64,000 nucleotides of DNA from Planctomycetota bacterium (lineage in GTDB: Bacteria; Planctomycetota; PUPC01; DSUN01): positions 1 to 64,000 of the forward strand of contig DAOOIT010000034.1 of NCBI GenBank assembly GCA_035384565.1, read 5' to 3'. A program made the translations under genes and the position numbers. The notes under the pieces were generated by a model. The model did no database searches. It was not told the DNA's origin and worked only from the letters and a program-made list of their open reading frames with translations. The number at the start of each line of letters is the position of its first letter. Position 1 is the stretch's first letter. Shown piece by piece: positions 8,983 through 17,561 of the stretch.

Positions 8983-10239
8983 CTACTGGCGTAGCTGCCC
9001 GCTGCCGTGAACGACGAACTTGTAGCTCGTGAGTTCCTCGAGGCCCATCGGCCCGCGGGCGTGCAGCTTGTCGGTCGAGATGCCGATCTCGGCCCCCAGG
9101 CCGAACTCGAAGCCGTCGGTGAACCGCGTCGAGGCGTTCACGTAGACGGCCGCCGAATCCACCCCCTGCACGAACTTGTCGGCCTCGCGCACGTCGGTCG
9201 TCACAATGGCGTCCGAGTGCGCCGACCCGTAGCGGGCGATGTGCTCCATCGCCGCCTCGGTCGAGTCCACCACGCGCACGGCCAGGATCAGGTCCAGGTA
9301 TTCGGCATACCAGTCGTCCTCAGTGGCCGCCTTGAGGCCGGGCACGAGGGCGCGGGTGCGCTCGCAGCCGCGAAGTTCCACCTTCGCCTCGGCGAACCGG
9401 CGGCACACGGCCGGCAGAAAGCGCTGGGCGATTGCCCCGTGGACAAGCAGCGTCTCCATCGCGTTGCACGTGGCGGGCCGCTGGCACTTGGCGTTGAGGC
9501 AGATCTCCTCGGCCATCGCCAGGTCGGCCGAGGCGTCCACATACACGTGGCAAACGCCTTTGTAGTGCTTGATGACGGGAATGGTCGCCCCCTCGACCAC
9601 GCGGCGGATCAGCCCTTCGCCCCCGCGGGGAATCACCACGTCCACCAGCCCATCGGCGGTGATCAGCGCGTCCACGGCGGCGCGGTCGGTGGTCTCGACG
9701 AGCGCCACCGCCTCGGCGGGCAGGCCGGCCGTCCCCAGGCCCTCCTGAAGCACGCGCCAGATGGCCACGTTGGAGGCCAACGCCTCCTTGCCGCCGCGCA
9801 GGATCACGCCGTTGCCGGCCTTGAGACACAGGCCGGCCGCATCGGCGGTGACGTTGGGCCGGCTCTCGTAGATGATCGCGATGACACCGAGCGGCACGCG
9901 CACCTTGGCGATGCGCAGGCCGTTGGGCCGCACGCTGCCGCCGATGATGGCCCCCACGGGGTCGGGCAGCGCAGCCACCTGGCGCAGGCCCTCGGCCATG
10001 GCGGCGATGCGCTTGTCGTTCAGGCGCAGGCGGTCGAGCAGTGCGGCCGAGAGGCCCGCCGCCTCGCCCGCTGCCAGGTCCTTGGCGTTTTCGGCCTTCA
10101 GCCAGGCGGCCTTGGCCTCCAGGCCGCCGGCCATCGCCCGCAGGGCTCTATCCTTGGCAGCGGACGATGCGACGGCCAGTTGCCGGGCGGCCGATTTCAC
10201 GCGCGCGGCCAGCGCGCGAATGCTCTCGCGGGTGTCCAT
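8983..10239 (-). CDS. proA: Gamma-glutamyl phosphate reductase
   Basis: A 418-residue ProA of normal length. It reduces gamma-glutamyl phosphate with NADPH to glutamate semialdehyde, the second step of proline synthesis, in the cytoplasm. Visible family features are the N-terminal helix with AGLSAALLDRL, GVIAIIYESRPNVTADAAGLCLK, the catalytic-cysteine segment RPATCNAMETLLVH, and the C-terminal FGLGAEIGISTDKLHARGPMG. Start at ATG 10239; a promoter with a perfect -10 lies upstream. The partner glutamate 5-kinase gene (proB) is not in the window, so proA is probably monocistronic. Confidence 0.97.
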   Translation of the reverse strand: MDTRESIRALAARVKSAARQLAVASSAAKDRALRAMAGGLEAKAAWLKAENAKDLAAGEAAGLSAALLDRLRLNDKRIAAMAEGLRQVAALPDPVGAIIGGSVRPNGLRIAKVRVPLGVIAIIYESRPNVTADAAGLCLKAGNGVILRGGKEALASNVAIWRVLQEGLGTAGLPAEAVALVETTDRAAVDALITADGLVDVVIPRGGEGLIRRVVEGATIPVIKHYKGVCHVYVDASADLAMAEEICLNAKCQRPATCNAMETLLVHGAIAQRFLPAVCRRFAEAKVELRGCERTRALVPGLKAATEDDWYAEYLDLILAVRVVDSTEAAMEHIARYGSAHSDAIVTTDVREADKFVQGVDSAAVYVNASTRFTDGFEFGLGAEIGISTDKLHARGPMGLEELTSYKFVVHGSGQLRQ

Positions 10240-10286
10240 CGGGCGCGGCTCCTCGTCGGGACAGCGTGTGCGGTGGTTCAGTACTG

Positions 10287-10315
10287 ATTATAGCCGCCGG
10301 CGGGCGAGTTGTCCA
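10287..10315 (-). promoter_or_regulatory. Predicted promoter of proA
   Basis: Minus strand TGGACA (10310-10315), 17-nt spacer, perfect TATAAT (10287-10292). Expected transcription start near 10280. Confidence 0.55.
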
Positions 10316-10339
10316 AGAAGGGAAGGAGGGTACGACAAT

Positions 10340-10432
10340 GTGGACAACGTTGACATGGTGGACTGGGTGGACGATGCCTGAGAGGATGAGCTCTTGGGCG
10401 TCCACAGTGTCCACAATGTCCATCATGTCCAC
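10340..10432. repeat. Inverted 9-bp-period repeat array (hairpin), GTGGAC type
   Basis: Four GTGGAC-type units start at 10340, 10349, 10358 and 10367, exactly 9 bp apart. After a 27-bp spacer, four GTCCAC-type units start at 10400, 10409, 10418 and 10427, again 9 bp apart. GTGGAC and GTCCAC are reverse complements, so the two 33-bp arms can pair as an imperfect hairpin. It lies downstream of the ABC transporter stop and upstream of the proA promoter, so it may end or insulate transcription. Same architecture as the arrays at 27160 and 49382. Confidence 0.85.
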
Positions 10433-10473
10433 CCGGCCCGCAGGCAAGTCGCATCCCACCCCCTCGTCCCGGG

Positions 10474-12390
10474 TCAATTCCCCTGGCCGAGCACCTTGGC
10501 GAACTGCTGCTCGAAGAGCCGGGCGTAGAGGCCGTGGCGGGCGAGAAGCTCCTGGTGCCCCCCCTGCTCCACCACACGTCCCGCGTCCATTACGACGATC
10601 TTGTGCGAGCTGAGGATGGTGGAGAGGCGATGGGCGATGATGAGCGACGTGCGCCCCCGCAGCAACTGCGCCAGCGCGTCCTGGATGAGGGCCTCGGAGG
10701 CGGCGTCGAGGCTGCTCGTCGCCTCGTCGAGGATGAGGATGGGCGGGTTGGTGAGCAGCGTGCGAGCGATGGCGAGCCGCTGCTTCTCGCCGCCCGAGAG
10801 GCGGAAGCCGCGCTCGCCCACCACCGTGTGGTAGCCCTCGGGCAGGGCGGCGATGAAGTCATGAATGTTCGCCGCGCGGCACGCGGCCACGAGGTCGGCC
10901 TCCGTCGCCTCGGGCCGGGCGTAGAGCAGGTTCTCGCGCACGCTGGCGTGGAAGAGAAACGTCTCCTGGGTCACCATGCCCATGTGGCGCCGGAGGCTGT
11001 CCTGGGTGAGGTCGCGCAGGTCGTGGCCGTCCAGCGTGATGCGGCCTGCGGCGGGGTCGTAGAGGCGCAGCAGGAGATAGGTGAGGGTGGTCTTGCCCGA
11101 GCCGCTGGGCCCCACGAGGGCCACCTGCTGGCCCGGAGCGATCTCGAAGCTCACGTCGCGCAGGGCGAAGGGCTCGGGCGCCCGCGCCGCGGGCTCCGGG
11201 CCGTTCGCGGCCTCGCCGGCCGGGCTGGGCAGCGGAGGATACGTGAAGCTCACGCCCTCGAAGACGATGTGCCCCGACGTGCGGTCCAGGGACTTCGCCC
11301 CCGGCTTGTCACGAACGTCGGGCTCGATATCCAGGTAGTCGAAGATGCGGTCGAAGACGGCGACGGCGCCCTGGAGGTCCACGTAGACGGAGGCGAGCTG
11401 GACCACGGGCCGATAGAGGAGCGTGAGGAGCGCGGCGAAGGCGACAAGGAGGCCGGCAGTGAGTTCCTGCCGCATCACCTGGTAGCCGCCGAACCAGAAG
11501 ACGAGCGCCGGCCCCATCGCACTGAAGACGCTGAGGATCATGAAGAGCCAGCGCCCGACCACGGTCTGGCGGATGTTGAGGTCGCGCACGCGGGCGCTCT
11601 GGTCGGCGAAGGCCCGGGCGTCGGGCTCGCGCTGGCCGAAGATGCGGGTGAGGATGGCGCCGCTCACGTGCAGCCGCTCCTGGATGAAGGCCAGAAGCGC
11701 CGCCTGGCTCTCCTGGGCCTCAGCCGACAGCCGCCGGCGGATGGAGCCGACGATCTTCGACGGCAGATAGAACGCCGGCACCACGAGCACGGCCACCACC
11801 GCCAGGCGCCAGCTCATCGAGAGCAGCGCGATGCACGTCGCCACCAGGGTGGCCACGTTGCCCGCAATCGCCACCAGGGTGCCCGTGGCCACGCCCTGCA
11901 CGGCGTTGACGTCGTTGTTGATGCGTGCGACGATCTCGCCCGACCGCGTGGCCGTGTAGAAGCGCAGCGAGAGCTGCTGGAGGTGGCGGTAGAGCTCGTT
12001 GCGGAGGTCGAACAGGATGCCCTGCCCCGCCCGAGCCGTGAGCGATTGCTGGAGAACGCCGATCAGCCCGGTAATGACGGCGAGGCCCACCATCGCGCCC
12101 GCGAGGAGGCTGAGGAGCCCCACGTCGCGGCGGGGAATCGCGCGGTCGAGTATCTGGCTGACGCAGAAGGGCGGGAGCACGTTGAGGCCGGCCGTGACCG
12201 CGATGCACCCGAGCACTACGGCCCACAGGCCCCAGTAGCGGGCGAAGTAGCGCCCGATGCGGCGCAGCCGGGCGCGCGTCAGGCGCGGCGGCGGGCCCTC
12301 CACCCCGTCCTTCGTGAAGTGCTGCTGAAGCCCATACGTGCGAGTCAGCCCGCCCACGGTGCTCAGCGAGCTTCGCCAGCCGCCTTCCAT
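10474..12390 (-). CDS. ABC exporter, fused membrane and ATPase domains
   Basis: A 638-residue half-transporter of the MsbA/multidrug exporter type. An N-terminal membrane domain (about residues 50-350) has about six hydrophobic helices starting with YWGLWAVVLGCIAVTAGL. The ATPase domain follows with Walker A GPSGSGKTT, Q-loop VTQETFLFHASV, signature LSGGEKQRLAIAR, Walker B ILILDEATSSLD and switch His in IIAHRLSTI. Such proteins act as dimers exporting lipids, peptides or drugs; the substrate cannot be read from sequence. The ATG at 12390 follows AGAGAGG and agrees with the promoter upstream; an earlier in-frame start would lie ahead of that promoter. Confidence 0.92.
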   Translation of the reverse strand: MEGGWRSSLSTVGGLTRTYGLQQHFTKDGVEGPPPRLTRARLRRIGRYFARYWGLWAVVLGCIAVTAGLNVLPPFCVSQILDRAIPRRDVGLLSLLAGAMVGLAVITGLIGVLQQSLTARAGQGILFDLRNELYRHLQQLSLRFYTATRSGEIVARINNDVNAVQGVATGTLVAIAGNVATLVATCIALLSMSWRLAVVAVLVVPAFYLPSKIVGSIRRRLSAEAQESQAALLAFIQERLHVSGAILTRIFGQREPDARAFADQSARVRDLNIRQTVVGRWLFMILSVFSAMGPALVFWFGGYQVMRQELTAGLLVAFAALLTLLYRPVVQLASVYVDLQGAVAVFDRIFDYLDIEPDVRDKPGAKSLDRTSGHIVFEGVSFTYPPLPSPAGEAANGPEPAARAPEPFALRDVSFEIAPGQQVALVGPSGSGKTTLTYLLLRLYDPAAGRITLDGHDLRDLTQDSLRRHMGMVTQETFLFHASVRENLLYARPEATEADLVAACRAANIHDFIAALPEGYHTVVGERGFRLSGGEKQRLAIARTLLTNPPILILDEATSSLDAASEALIQDALAQLLRGRTSLIIAHRLSTILSSHKIVVMDAGRVVEQGGHQELLARHGLYARLFEQQFAKVLGQGN

Positions 12391-12417
12391 CGTCCATCCT
12401 CTCTGCGTCGCCGAGGC

Positions 12418-12446
12418 AGTATAGTCTTGCCCGGCGGCCCCGTCAA
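12418..12446 (-). promoter_or_regulatory. Predicted promoter of the ABC exporter
   Basis: Minus strand TTGACG (12441-12446), 17-nt spacer, TATACT (12418-12423), giving a start near 12411 and a leader of about 20 nt. Confidence 0.5.
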
Positions 12447-12490
12447 CCGCCTCGCTCTCCCGCCGCAGCATCGGCGGCGAGCGGGATGCC

Positions 12491-14089
12491 TCAGGGCTCG
12501 AACCGCCAGGCTCGCAGTTCGCCGGCCTCCCCGAGCAGCCGAAGAGCGGGGGCAGGGCTCGGCGTGCCACCGCGGGTGATGAGGACGATGGGCCGACGCA
12601 ACTCCCTGTGGATCGCTGTCAGAACCTCGATCTCATTGCCCTCGGCGCGCATCCGCTGCATGAGGTCCCAGCGGCGCCGCCACAGGGCCCTGTCGCACCG
12701 AGCCGCGCGATGAAAGCCGAGGATGCCCGGCACGTAGAGGTCGCGCCAGGCGATGGGCGGGACCAGGGTGGCGCGCTCGTCGGCCCACACGACCACGGCG
12801 TCGAGCGGTGCCTCGCGGCGAATGCGCTCGAGCACGGCCACCTCGTCGGGCGTGGCGCGGGCCGGTTCAGGGGCGCGCGCATAGGCCACGAGGCCGAGCA
12901 CCGTCGTTGGCACGCAACTCCATGCCAGCAGCCACAACAGCCGACGGCGGCGCGGGGCCAGCTCCCCCCCTGCCCTGCCCGCGACCCAGGCGGCCAGCAT
13001 CACGGCGACGACGAAGCCGAGCTTGATCTCCACCTCGTCCACCACCCGCGTCAGGAGGAATACCGCAGCGAACCCGATGCCGACAAAGGCCACGAGTCGC
13101 TCGATCGGGCCGTGCGGCCTGAGGCGCCCCGCCAGTGCAGCAGCGACCCAGAGCGGCAACAGGCCGACGCCGAGGCCGAGAACGTGCGCCTCGTCGGGCG
13201 CGGCCACACGCAGGAGACTCTCGCGCGCCATCGGGCCGGCCGTGGTGACCCAGACATAGGGAGCCACGGCCAGACCCGCTGCCACCGCCATCGCCAGCGC
13301 GATGAGCGGGCGGCGGGCCTGCTCGGGCTCTCTCCGCCGGCGGCACGCGACGGCCAAGGCGGCCATTCCGGCACCAACCAGCGCGAGCAGCAGCGCGCCG
13401 ACAAAGAGGTTCGCGTAGGCGGCCAGCGCCGCCGCCACGGCGAAGCCGGCCGCGTGGCGCCACCGGCCCCCCTCCAGCCACGCCACGAGGGCCGCCAAGG
13501 CGAGCATCCCGAATGCCATGTTCCAGGCGAACGACGTGGCGACAAGGGCCTTGGTCGCCAGGAAACCCAGCAGATCGCTGTAGCCCGCCACCACGGACCG
13601 CAGGTAGGCGTGCACGCCCTGATTCAACGCCGCTTCGAGCGAGGCTCCCGCCACAGCCGCACGTCCCAGCAGCGCGAGCCAGCCCCAGCCGTTCAGGGCG
13701 AACGTGGCCAGGAACACGGCCAGCACCGCCTGGCTCCCGCCGAGCCGGCCCCCGGCAAGATGCCGGGAGAGCCACACGACGCCGGCCAGGAGCGCCGCAA
13801 GCGATAGGGGGCCGGACCAGACCATCACGGCCAGCGGGTCCAGACCCAGCAAGGCGGCAACACCCACCGCCGCTGCATTGTAGGCCCAGTGGTAGTGCAG
13901 CGGTTGGCCCGCGAGGTAGGGGTCGGGCGGCGGCAGGCCGTGACGCAGGATGGCCTGCGCGATGGCGGCATTGCTCAGCCCGTCGCCGCGCAGATGGAGG
14001 CGAGGGTTGACCGCCAGCGGCACCGCCATGGCAACGGCCACCGCCACAATGGCGAGCCAGACGGCGCCAGGTCGTGCAGAGCCGGGCAT
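12491..14089 (-). CDS. Polytopic membrane protein, GT-C glycosyltransferase-like
   Basis: A 532-residue integral membrane protein with about ten or more hydrophobic helices. The N-terminal part carries LHLRGDGLSNAAIAQAILRHG and PDPYLAGQPLHYHWAYN. An acidic loop after the first helix plus a periplasmic His/Tyr-rich segment is the pattern of lipid-linked-sugar-dependent glycosyltransferases (GT-C fold) and related DUF2298-type membrane proteins. The soluble C-terminal 120 residues (DEVAVLERIRREAPLDAVVVWAD...) resemble the extracytoplasmic domain of such proteins. Donor and acceptor are unknown. The ATG at 14089 lies 10 nt after the pgpH-like stop codon, so it is the last gene of the purA-uppS-cdsA-phoH-pgpH block, a sensible place for an enzyme using polyprenyl-linked sugars. 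Confidence 0.7.
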   Translation of the reverse strand: MPGSARPGAVWLAIVAVAVAMAVPLAVNPRLHLRGDGLSNAAIAQAILRHGLPPPDPYLAGQPLHYHWAYNAAAVGVAALLGLDPLAVMVWSGPLSLAALLAGVVWLSRHLAGGRLGGSQAVLAVFLATFALNGWGWLALLGRAAVAGASLEAALNQGVHAYLRSVVAGYSDLLGFLATKALVATSFAWNMAFGMLALAALVAWLEGGRWRHAAGFAVAAALAAYANLFVGALLLALVGAGMAALAVACRRRREPEQARRPLIALAMAVAAGLAVAPYVWVTTAGPMARESLLRVAAPDEAHVLGLGVGLLPLWVAAALAGRLRPHGPIERLVAFVGIGFAAVFLLTRVVDEVEIKLGFVVAVMLAAWVAGRAGGELAPRRRRLLWLLAWSCVPTTVLGLVAYARAPEPARATPDEVAVLERIRREAPLDAVVVWADERATLVPPIAWRDLYVPGILGFHRAARCDRALWRRRWDLMQRMRAEGNEIEVLTAIHRELRRPIVLITRGGTPSPAPALRLLGEAGELRAWRFEP

Positions 14090-14099
14090 CGCGAGCGCC

Positions 14100-15692
14100 T
14101 CAGCGCGGGGAGCGTCGGGGCCGCGCGCCGATCCGCTCGGGGCGCGGGGTGGGGTAGTCAATGCGGGCGTGGTACATGGAGCACAGGACGCGGAACAGGC
14201 TCTGCTCGATGAGACGCACCTCGCTCAGGGTGAGGAGCGAATCCTCGAGCTGGCCGTCGAGCAGCTTGGCGGCGGTGATCCGCTTCACGAGGGCCTCGAT
14301 GCGCGAGGGCACCGGCTCGCTCAGCGAGCGCGAGGCGGCCTCGACGACATCGGCGATCATCACGATGGCAGCCTCTTTGGTCGCCGGCTTCGGGCCCGGG
14401 TAACGGAAGAAACTCGCGTCCAGCACTGCCTTGTCGCCCGTCTGCTGGAGATAGCGGTCGTAGAAGAACTCGATGGCCGACGTGCCGTGGTGCTGCTCGA
14501 TGATGTCCACCACGGGCCGCGGCAGCTTCGCCTCGGTGGCGAGTTCTACGCCATCCTTGACGTGGCTGGCGATGATGAGCGAACTCATGGACGGGCGGAG
14601 AGCGTCGTGCGGGTTCTCGCCGCCCATCTGGTTCTCGATGTAGTACTCGGGCTTGGTGACCTTGCCGATGTCATGGTAGTAGGCGCCCACGAGCGCGAGA
14701 AGGCTGTTGGCGCCGATGGCGTCGGCCGCGGCCTCGGCAAGGCGGGCCACCCGGCGCGAATGGTTGTCGGTGCTCGGTGCGAGCGTGACCAGGCTGCGCA
14801 GGAGCGGCTGGTCCTGATCGGTGAGCTCCAGGAGACGGATGTCGGTGACCACGTTGAGGGCCAGCTCGATGAGCGGGAGCAGGGTGGTCATGATCGCGCC
14901 CACACCGACCCCGTTGAGAAGACCCCAGAGCACCTCGATGGGCGGCGGCTGATCGAAGCGCAGGCGCCCGCGAAGCAGGTGCACGCTAAACAAGAGGCCG
15001 GCCTGGAGGAGTCCCACGATGAGCCCGACCTTGAGGAGCTTCAGGCGCGTGCGGATCGTGCGCGAGGCCAGCGCAGCGACCAGCGCGCCCGACATCAGCA
15101 CCGCCACCACGGCGAGGGGCTCGGCGCCCGCCGCCCCGTTGCCCGTGCCCGCGCCCCCGTGCAGCGGCGAGATGTAGACGGCGAGGCCGACGAGCATGGC
15201 CAGGATGATGCCGGCCGACACGGCCTCGCGCTGGCCGTAAACGACGGCGAACAGGATGGTGAAAGCCGAGAGCGGGGTCAGGTACACCAGGCTGCGCGAC
15301 GGCGCCGCCACCTGGGCGTCGAGCGCGAGAAGCCCCTTGGCCGCCGCCACACACGCAAGGCAGCAGGCGCCGAAGGCCAGCAACTGGCCCCGCGTGCTCA
15401 CAAGGCGCTGCTGGAAGCGCGCGAGATACACGAGCCCCAGCGTCGTCAGGCCGCCCACGAGCACGAGCAGGCCCAGGAGGCGCTGGAGGAGGCCCGCCTC
15501 CGCGCGCCCGCGCAGGGCCTGCGCCACGGTGGCGTAGTCCAACGCGAACACCATGGAGGCTACGAAGGCCGCCCCGAGGAGCCACTCGGCCAGCGCCATC
15601 GCCGGGCGCAGGGCCTGCCGCAACCGGCCGCGGGGCCCAGCGCCCACGCGCTCGAGCAGCTTCCTGCGGCGGCGGGAGATCCTTCTGGCCAC
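14100..15692 (-). CDS. PgpH-like membrane HD phosphodiesterase (c-di-AMP type), short form
   Basis: A 530-residue protein with about eight hydrophobic segments (residues 30-290) and a C-terminal HD hydrolase domain. The HD motifs are clear: TDNHSRRVARLAEAAADAIG, GAYYHDIGKVTKPEYYIENQ, SHVKDGVELA and EQHHGTSAIEFFY. In PgpH these residues bind two metals and hydrolyse cyclic di-AMP. Classic PgpH has a large extracytoplasmic 7TMR-HDED sensor between helices 1 and 2. Here only about 20 residues separate them, so that sensor domain is lacking. The GTG at 15692 was chosen because AAGGAG lies 7 nt upstream and the protein then starts just after phoH. The usual phoH-pgpH-ybeY order is broken: no ybeY follows. 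Confidence 0.85.
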   Translation of the reverse strand: MARRISRRRRKLLERVGAGPRGRLRQALRPAMALAEWLLGAAFVASMVFALDYATVAQALRGRAEAGLLQRLLGLLVLVGGLTTLGLVYLARFQQRLVSTRGQLLAFGACCLACVAAAKGLLALDAQVAAPSRSLVYLTPLSAFTILFAVVYGQREAVSAGIILAMLVGLAVYISPLHGGAGTGNGAAGAEPLAVVAVLMSGALVAALASRTIRTRLKLLKVGLIVGLLQAGLLFSVHLLRGRLRFDQPPPIEVLWGLLNGVGVGAIMTTLLPLIELALNVVTDIRLLELTDQDQPLLRSLVTLAPSTDNHSRRVARLAEAAADAIGANSLLALVGAYYHDIGKVTKPEYYIENQMGGENPHDALRPSMSSLIIASHVKDGVELATEAKLPRPVVDIIEQHHGTSAIEFFYDRYLQQTGDKAVLDASFFRYPGPKPATKEAAIVMIADVVEAASRSLSEPVPSRIEALVKRITAAKLLDGQLEDSLLTLSEVRLIEQSLFRVLCSMYHARIDYPTPRPERIGARPRRSPR

Positions 15693-15715
15693 TCCCTGGC
15701 TCCTTGCGCCGGGGG

Positions 15716-16678
15716 TCAGCTTGGCGGGCCTCCGCGGCCACGCTCGGCAGCGTCGCGCTCGTAGGCTTCCACGATGTCCTGCACCAGGCGGTGCCGCACG
15801 ATGTCGCCCTTGGTGAGCCGCACGAACGCGATGCCTTCGATGCCGGAGAGAATCCGCTGGGCGTGCACGAGCCCCGAGAGTTCGTTGGCCGGCAGGTCCA
15901 CCTGGGTGACGTCGCCGGTGATGACCCCCTGCGACCGGGTGCCGAGGCGCGTGAGGAACATCATCATCTGGCCGACGGTGGTGTTCTGGGCCTCGTCCAG
16001 GATCACGAAGGCGTGGTTCAGCGTGCGCCCGCGCATGAAGGCCAGCGGCACCACCTCGATGACGTCGCGCTCCATGTACTTGCGCACCAGCCCGTAGTCG
16101 AGCATGTCGTGCAGGGCATCGTAGAGCGGGCGCAGGTACGGGTTCACCTTCTCCTCGAGGTCGCCGGGCAGGAAGCCCAGCTTCTCCCCGGCTTCCACGG
16201 CCGGGCGCGCGAGGATGAGTTTCTTGATCCGCCCGCTGCGCAAGGCGGTGAGAGCCATGGCCACGGCGAGATAGGTCTTGCCCGTGCCGGCGGGGCCGAT
16301 GGCGAACACGATGTCGTGGTGGCGCAGGGCATCGAGATAGGCGGCCTGGCCCTGCGAGCGCGGGGTCACGTAGGCGCCGCCGCGGACGTCGAGGCGCACC
16401 TCGTCGCGGAAGCCGGGGTCGCGCGACACCGCATCCACGATGTCCTCGACCTCGAAGAGGCGCAGCCGCCGCCCCTCCTCGGCCCGGCGGCGCATGAGGT
16501 CGAAGGCCCGCGCCGCCGAGGCCACGCCGGCCTCGTCGCCCTCGATCACCACGGCGCCCTCGCGCGCGGCCACGCTGACCGCGAAGGCGTCGCGCAGCAG
16601 GCGCAGGTGGCCGTCGCACTCGCCGTAGAGGGTGCGGGCCACCTGGGGGTCCTCGATCTCGATCCGGTGCTTGGCCAC
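15716..16678 (-). CDS. phoH: PhoH family ATPase
   Basis: A 320-residue PhoH-like (PhoL/YbeZ type) cytoplasmic ATPase. An N-terminal KH-like segment is followed by the P-loop ATPase domain, with Walker A GPAGTGKTYLAV, IILARPAVEAGEKLGFLPGD, Walker B FVILDEAQNTT, and TGDVTQVDLP. PhoH proteins are thought to act on RNA with YbeY. The GTG start at 16678 has GGAG 10 nt upstream. It lies between cdsA (25-nt gap) and the pgpH-like gene (23-nt gap); the phoH-pgpH neighbourhood is conserved in many bacteria and points to co-expression of RNA metabolism and nucleotide-second-messenger turnover. Confidence 0.95.
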   Translation of the reverse strand: MAKHRIEIEDPQVARTLYGECDGHLRLLRDAFAVSVAAREGAVVIEGDEAGVASAARAFDLMRRRAEEGRRLRLFEVEDIVDAVSRDPGFRDEVRLDVRGGAYVTPRSQGQAAYLDALRHHDIVFAIGPAGTGKTYLAVAMALTALRSGRIKKLILARPAVEAGEKLGFLPGDLEEKVNPYLRPLYDALHDMLDYGLVRKYMERDVIEVVPLAFMRGRTLNHAFVILDEAQNTTVGQMMMFLTRLGTRSQGVITGDVTQVDLPANELSGLVHAQRILSGIEGIAFVRLTKGDIVRHRLVQDIVEAYERDAAERGRGGPPS

Positions 16679-16703
16679 GGCATTCTCCGGAGCCCGAGGG
16701 GCC

Positions 16704-17558
16704 TCAGGCCGCCAGGAGCCAGAGGGCCACCGGGCCGGCCATGAGAGGCGAATCCACCACGTCGAGCACGCCGCCGAAGGCCGAGAGCAGGTTGCCCGAG
16801 TCCTTGACGCCGGCCGAGCGCTTGATGGCGCTGGCGACCAGGTCGCCGAGCTGCGCCGCGGCGCCCACCACGCCGCCGAAGAGCGCCCAGAAGCCCAGGC
16901 GCCCCTCCAGGCCGAACACCAGGGCGGCCGCCACGGCGGCCAGCACGCTGGCGGCGAGCCCGCCCACGGCGCCCTCCACGGTCTTGTTCGGGCTGATGCG
17001 CGGCGCCAGCCGGTGCCGGCCCCAGTGCGAGCCGACGAAATAGGCCCCTGCGTCGCCCAGTTTCGCCACGGCGATGAGGGTGATCACGTACCCCATTCCC
17101 ATGCCCCGGATGGGAAAGAGGTGGGCGCCGACAAACCACACGTAGACGAACCCGAACAGCGTGGCCGGCACGCCCGCCAGCCAGCGGCGCGGGTCGCGCG
17201 CCAGCAGTTGCGCGAGGGCCAGCGCCCAGAAGCTGGCGGCTGTGGCCAGCCCTACCGGCGCGTAGAAGCCGGCCAACTGGCCGGCCTGCTCACCGAGCGA
17301 CACGAACGGCCACACGCCGCCCAGCCCGGCCGCGTAGTCCCAGGTGACGAAGACCACCAGCAGGATCACCGGCAGCACCCGCAACGGCTCGGCCTGCGCG
17401 CGTTCCGCCAGGGCATAGACCTCCAGCAGGGTGCAGACCATGACGGCGCCGATGAAAATGTGGAAGATCGGCCCGCCGGCCAGCACAGAATCGAGCCAGG
17501 CCAGCGCGAGAAAGCCCGCGCCCACGGCCGACCCCAGCGCCACCCGTTTGCGGACCAT
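16704..17558 (-). CDS. cdsA: Phosphatidate cytidylyltransferase
   Basis: A 284-residue integral membrane enzyme making CDP-diacylglycerol from phosphatidate and CTP, the entry to phospholipid synthesis. About eight hydrophobic helices are seen. The C-terminal family signature is present as SAIKRSAGVKDSGNLLSAF followed by GGVLDVVDS, with two changes from the textbook pattern: Phe for the His of HGG and Val for the Arg of DR. PNKTVEGAVGG, the other conserved motif, is intact. The ATG at 17558 begins 3 nt after the uppS stop codon, so the genes are probably translationally coupled, as in the widespread uppS-cdsA pair. Confidence 0.95.
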   Translation of the reverse strand: MVRKRVALGSAVGAGFLALAWLDSVLAGGPIFHIFIGAVMVCTLLEVYALAERAQAEPLRVLPVILLVVFVTWDYAAGLGGVWPFVSLGEQAGQLAGFYAPVGLATAASFWALALAQLLARDPRRWLAGVPATLFGFVYVWFVGAHLFPIRGMGMGYVITLIAVAKLGDAGAYFVGSHWGRHRLAPRISPNKTVEGAVGGLAASVLAAVAAALVFGLEGRLGFWALFGGVVGAAAQLGDLVASAIKRSAGVKDSGNLLSAFGGVLDVVDSPLMAGPVALWLLAA

Positions 17559-17561
17559 CGG

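Noticed and set aside
14100..16619. Extended 839-codon frame for the pgpH-like gene
   Set aside because: The first 300 codons overlap phoH in another frame and are Arg/Ala-rich shadow; the GTG at 15692 has a proper ribosome binding site.
16704..17558. CdsA inactivated by signature changes
   Set aside because: His to Phe and Arg to Val in the signature were noted, but the Asp residues of the catalytic region and the rest of the protein are intact and such variants seem tolerated in this lineage; kept as functional.
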